Shown: one piece after another, positions 61,239 through 64,000 of the stretch | Layout: every line of letters begins with the position of its first letter | Numbering within the stretch: position 1 is the first letter of the stretch | From: Rhizobium sp. CF080 | GTDB lineage: Bacteria; Pseudomonadota; Alphaproteobacteria; Rhizobiales; Rhizobiaceae | NCBI RefSeq assembly: GCF_000282095.2 | Contig: NZ_AKKC02000010.1 | Location: 243,733-307,732, forward strand | Length of the DNA stretch: 64,000 bases | Reading direction: 5' to 3' | Program-made: the position numbers and the translations under genes | The notes under the pieces: generated by a model | What the model saw: the letters and a program-made list of their open reading frames with translations, nothing else | What the model was told of the DNA's origin: nothing | Database searches by the model: none

Positions 61239-61493
61239 ATGGCAACCGGCACGAACCGCATTCTCGACGATTTTGCGCGGCTGATGACCGATGCCGCCGG
61301 CGCCGCGCAAGGGGTGCGCAAGGAGGTCGAAACCGCCTTCCACGCCCAGGCCGAGCGGTTCCTCAACAGCATGGATATCGTCAAGCGCGAGGAATTCGAG
61401 GCCGTCCGCGAAATGGCCGCCCGCGCCCGCGATGAAAACGAAGCGCTGAAGGCGCGGATCGAAGCGCTGGAAGCGAAGCTTTCGGGACAGTAA
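61239..61493 (+). CDS. UbiK/BMFP family accessory protein
   Basis: The 84-residue protein is mostly helical: RILDDFARLMTDAAGAAQGV, then MDIVKREEFEAVREMAAR, and a C-terminal coiled coil (ENEALKARIEALEAKLSGQ). This is the BMFP/UbiK pattern; UbiK helps ubiquinone synthesis by trimeric coiled-coil assembly. The start at 61239 leaves exactly the family length. Confidence 0.88.
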   Translation: MATGTNRILDDFARLMTDAAGAAQGVRKEVETAFHAQAERFLNSMDIVKREEFEAVREMAARARDENEALKARIEALEAKLSGQ

Positions 61494-61498
61494 GAGAA

Positions 61499-61540
61499 CC
61501 CCTCCCGGCCTGCTGGCCACCCTCCCCACAAGGGGAGGGG
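61499..61540. repeat. Short dispersed inverted repeat of the rhizobial GC-rich type
   Basis: CCCCTCCCGGCCTGCTGGCC is followed by CCCTCCCC-ACAA-GGGGAGGG. Both halves form hairpins (GGCC/GGCC and an 8-bp CCCTCCCC stem). The layout matches the repeat at 7911-8082 in shorter form. It may also act as a transcript end for the UbiK gene. Confidence 0.6.
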
Positions 61541-62225
61541 ACGATTCCCTCGGCTAGAAATTTTCCCGCTCCAGATTTCAGCGCCTTAACCCCTTTATCG
61601 TCCCCCCATCATCCCCGCCTTCCAAAACCCGCGCACAATCCTCTTCGTCATCGGATGGGAAACCGGGTTCGCGAGCCGGCTGCCTCCTCAAGGTTCGCAG
61701 GACCTCGTTTCCGGTGATGGTCGTGACCTGGTGGTCGAAAAGAGGGCTCGGAAATCCTCTTTGAGATTGCAGGATACGGTCGGGGCAGGCGGAACGCCTG
61801 ATACTCAATACCACCGAAATACCTCCGCCTGTCCCATTCCCAACCAACCGCGCTGGACGAACCGTCGGCGTGGCCGCAACCGCTTTGGTCTTTTCGGTCG
61901 TTGTTCATAAAAAAATGATGCCCTGTGGACACTGTCAAAAAACCGAGCGTCCAGAGTCGCTTATGACTCCGTTCTGATCTCCGTTGCGAACAAGTTTCGA
62001 TATTTGGTCATGTAAAAACCGAAGGAGGGGCTGGCAGCCGGACTCCGTCTAGGTACACTGATTTTAAAGGATGATTCGAAACGGCTTGGTAAGCTCCAGA
62101 CAGGGTGACTGCGTTATTCTGGCAGCGTCGGACGATCATCGACAGTGTTGTTCCCGGTCATTGTTCGCGTGTTTTGGCGTTTTATCCGCACGAATCCGCA
62201 TTCATTCCGGTCAAGAAGGTGCCGC
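61541..62225. other. 685-bp region without a credible gene
   Basis: Between the repeat and ybjN no frame has both a ribosome site and typical codon use. An 89-codon leftward frame (61578-61847) has unusual codon use and no recognised domain. I see no tRNA, 6S, RNase P, tmRNA or SRP signature by eye. The stretch is AT-richer after 61900 and probably carries the promoter of the YbjN-like gene. Confidence 0.55.
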
Positions 62226-62726
62226 ATGACGCTTATGGAAATGGAAATCGAACGCCAGTCGAATCCGGTCGACATGATCGAATTCGTTGCTGCCTCGAAC
62301 GACTGGACGTTCGAACGGTCGGGTGAAGATGAAATCGCCATGACCGTGGAAGGCCGCTGGACGGACTACCATGTTTCCTTCTCCTGGATGGAGGAGTTCG
62401 AAGCGCTGCATCTGGCCTGCGCTTTCGACATCAAGATTCCCGATGCCCGCTTCAACGAAGTCATCCGCCTGCTGAGCCATGTCAACGGCCAGGTGCTGAT
62501 GGGTCATTTCGACGTGTGGCGTCAGGAAGACGTGGTCATCTTCCGGCAGTCGCTGCTGCTGGCCGGCGGCGCGGAACCCAACAATCAGCAGGTCGAAGTG
62601 CTGCTTTCGAGCGCGCTCGAAGCCTGCGAGTCCTATTATCAGGCGTTCCAGTTCGTTGTATGGTCGGGCATGGAGGCGAAGGCCGCCATGGAAGCCGTTT
62701 TGTTCGAAACCGTGGGCGAGTGCTGA
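62226..62726 (+). CDS. YbjN-domain protein
   Basis: The 166-residue protein has the YbjN fold: NPVDMIEFVAASNDWTFERS, MTVEGRWTDYHVSFSW, LHLACAFDIKIP and LLSHVNGQVLMGHFDVW. The family is structurally related to type III secretion chaperones and its role in alphaproteobacteria is unclear. AGAAGG precedes the ATG. Its stop overlaps the proC start (TGATG). Confidence 0.88.
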   Translation: MTLMEMEIERQSNPVDMIEFVAASNDWTFERSGEDEIAMTVEGRWTDYHVSFSWMEEFEALHLACAFDIKIPDARFNEVIRLLSHVNGQVLMGHFDVWRQEDVVIFRQSLLLAGGAEPNNQQVEVLLSSALEACESYYQAFQFVVWSGMEAKAAMEAVLFETVGEC

Positions 62727-63544
62727 TGGCCTTGGGTCAGTCGGGATCCATCATTCTGGTCGGTGCCGGCAATATGGGTGGCGCCATGCTGTCCGGCTGG
62801 CTGAAAAAAGGCGTGCCCGGCGCGTCCGTGACGGTCATCGACCCGTCGCCTTCCGATGCCATGAAAACGATGATGTCCGAGGCCGGTGCGCATCACCTTG
62901 CCGCGCTGCCCGACGGTGCATCCGCGGATATCCTGTTCCTTGCGGTGAAGCCGCAGCTGATGGATGCCGTCCTGCCACCCCTAAAGCCGGTTGTCGGTTC
63001 GAATACCGTGGTCGTGTCGGTCGCGGCCGGCAAGACGCTCGCCTATCTCGAAAAACATCTCGGCGAAGCCGCCATGGTGCGCGCCATGCCGAACACGCCT
63101 GCCATGATCGGCCGTGGCGTCACCGGCGCCTATGCCAATCCCAAGGTCACCGACGCGCAACGCGAGGCGGTGCAATCGCTGCTCAAGGTTAGCGGACCGG
63201 TGGAATGGGTATCGAGCGAAGCGGATATCGATGCGGTGACCGCCGTTTCGGGTAGCGGCCCGGCCTATGTGTTCTATCTCGTGGAGTGCATGGCGGAAGC
63301 GGGCCGGAAAGCAGGCCTGCCGGCGGACCTCGCCATGCGGCTCGCGCGGGAAACTGTCTCGGGGGCTGGCGAGCTGCTTCACCAGTCCCCCGATGACGCG
63401 TCCAGGCTTCGCCAGAACGTCACGTCCCCGAACGGCACGACTGCTGCCGCACTTGCCGTGCTGATGGCGGACGACGGCATGCAGCCGCTGTTCGACAAGG
63501 CGATCGCCGCCGCCCGCAGCAGAGCCGAAGAACTCGGCGCCTGA
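62726..63544 (+). CDS. proC: Pyrroline-5-carboxylate reductase
   Basis: ProC makes L-proline from pyrroline-5-carboxylate with NAD(P)H. The 272-residue protein has the N-terminal dinucleotide motif ILVGAGNMGGAMLSGW, FLAVKPQLM, AMPNTPAMIGRGVTG and the substrate helix AVSGSGPAYVFYLVECM. The ATG shares one base with the ybjN-like stop, indicating translational coupling. Confidence 0.96.
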   Translation: MALGQSGSIILVGAGNMGGAMLSGWLKKGVPGASVTVIDPSPSDAMKTMMSEAGAHHLAALPDGASADILFLAVKPQLMDAVLPPLKPVVGSNTVVVSVAAGKTLAYLEKHLGEAAMVRAMPNTPAMIGRGVTGAYANPKVTDAQREAVQSLLKVSGPVEWVSSEADIDAVTAVSGSGPAYVFYLVECMAEAGRKAGLPADLAMRLARETVSGAGELLHQSPDDASRLRQNVTSPNGTTAAALAVLMADDGMQPLFDKAIAAARSRAEELGA

Positions 63545-63554
63545 GTGAATTCGA

Positions 63555-63896
63555 ATGGCTGAAGACATCACCTATGGCGACTTTGAAAAAGTCGATATCC
63601 GGGTCGGCACGATCGTCGAGGTCGAAGCTTTTCCGGAAGCCCGCAAGCCGGCCTTCAAACTGAAGATCGATTTCGGCCCGGAGATCGGCATCAAGAAATC
63701 GTCGGCGCAGATCACCGTGCATTATACGCCGGAGACGCTGGTCGGCCGGCAGGTGCTCGGCGTCGTCAATTTCCCGCCGCGGCAGATCGGCCCGTTCCGC
63801 TCCGAAGTGCTGACCCTCGGCTTCGAGGACGAAAACGGCGCGATCGTGCTGGCCGCCGTCGAGCAGCCGGTGCCCAACGGCCGGAAGCTGATGTAG
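63555..63896 (+). CDS. CsaA-like tRNA-binding-domain protein
   Basis: The 113-residue protein is a single OB-fold tRNA-binding domain: YGDFEKVDIRVGTIVEVEAF, KPAFKLKIDFGPEIGIKKSS and VLGVVNFPPRQIGPFRSEVL. This matches CsaA/YgjH-type proteins, which bind tRNA and have been linked to export chaperoning. It lies 10 nt after proC in the same operon. Confidence 0.92.
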   Translation: MAEDITYGDFEKVDIRVGTIVEVEAFPEARKPAFKLKIDFGPEIGIKKSSAQITVHYTPETLVGRQVLGVVNFPPRQIGPFRSEVLTLGFEDENGAIVLAAVEQPVPNGRKLM

Positions 63897-63923
63897 CCGA
63901 GCGCTGAGGCGCTGTTCAGATCG

Positions 63924-64000
63924 TCAGTGGATATCGCGGCTCTTGACGTCGCTCAGGTCGAACGACCGGAACTCCACCTCGAAGCCTTCGCGCTGTGGCG
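63924..64000 (-). CDS. C-terminal end of a gene cut by the window edge
   Basis: Reading leftward from the edge, a frame encodes PQREGFEVEFRSFDLSDVKS then RDIH and a TGA stop. Its codon use is typical. Too little is visible to name it. It converges on the CsaA-like gene with a 27-bp gap. Confidence 0.5.
   Translation of the reverse strand, partial: PQREGFEVEFRSFDLSDVKSRDIH

Noticed and set aside
61578..61847. An 89-codon leftward frame in the long gap
   Set aside because: No ribosome site, atypical codon use and no recognised domain. Noted only as part of the unexplained region.

Overview
This 64 kb window is ordinary chromosomal backbone from an alphaproteobacterium of the Rhizobiales, most likely Rhizobiaceae. 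The evidence is GC-rich coding with little intergenic space, a long-form leuA, a petABC operon followed by apt, ClpS of the second rhizobial type, a MoxR/DUF58/DUF4159 operon, lgt-MidA-pgeF-prs and rplY-pth-ychF neighbourhoods, and the GC-rich dispersed inverted repeats typical of rhizobia. I see no rRNA, tRNA, CRISPR array, prophage or insertion sequence. Assignments come from reading the translated sequence and motifs; no database search was run.

Layout. 0-7 kb: a truncated PAS-GGDEF protein, a BenE-type transporter, an orphan antitoxin gene with an in-frame stop, leuA behind a probable leucine leader peptide, a 32-residue membrane peptide behind an FNR/FixK-like box, an ECF sigma/anti-sigma pair and a metallophosphoesterase. 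7-12 kb: Nudix, a dispersed repeat, a glutathionyl-hydroquinone reductase-like GST, three GNAT acetyltransferases and an MFS transporter. 12-19 kb: a leftward operon of MoxR ATPase, DUF58 protein and two large membrane-anchored proteins. 19-25.5 kb: DUF1285-Nudix-cca with 4-nt overlaps, small proteins, hemF, soxR with a canonical SoxR promoter, and trmL. 25.9-32 kb: two paralogous ABC exporters on either side of a chemoreceptor gene. 32-39 kb: an EEP-family hydrolase, petABC, apt, a MaoC pair and a multi-pass membrane protein.

39-47.7 kb: ychF, a VapBC-like pair, clpS, prmB, pth and a coupled GNAT, then a solute-binding-like protein and a GGDEF-EAL protein lying between pth and rplY. 47.9-54.4 kb: a large exported protein, a HxlR regulator divergent from an SDR and a zinc-free MDR oxidoreductase, and an MHYT-GGDEF-EAL protein. 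54.5-64 kb: a lipoprotein ending in a Kazal-like domain, prs, a second lipoprotein, an M24-fold protein lacking the usual metal ligands, pgeF, MidA-like methyltransferase, lgt, a UbiK/BMFP protein, a 732-bp gap, YbjN, proC, a CsaA-like protein and the end of one further gene.

How the genes work together. Most encode housekeeping functions: leucine and proline synthesis, the respiratory bc1 complex, heme, tRNA maturation and translation quality control, and lipoprotein modification. Three c-di-GMP proteins and a chemoreceptor add signalling. The signals most worth a second look are regulatory and small: the FNR-box membrane peptide, a SoxR promoter that points at no gene, the leucine leader, and the antitoxin with a TGG-to-TAG change.
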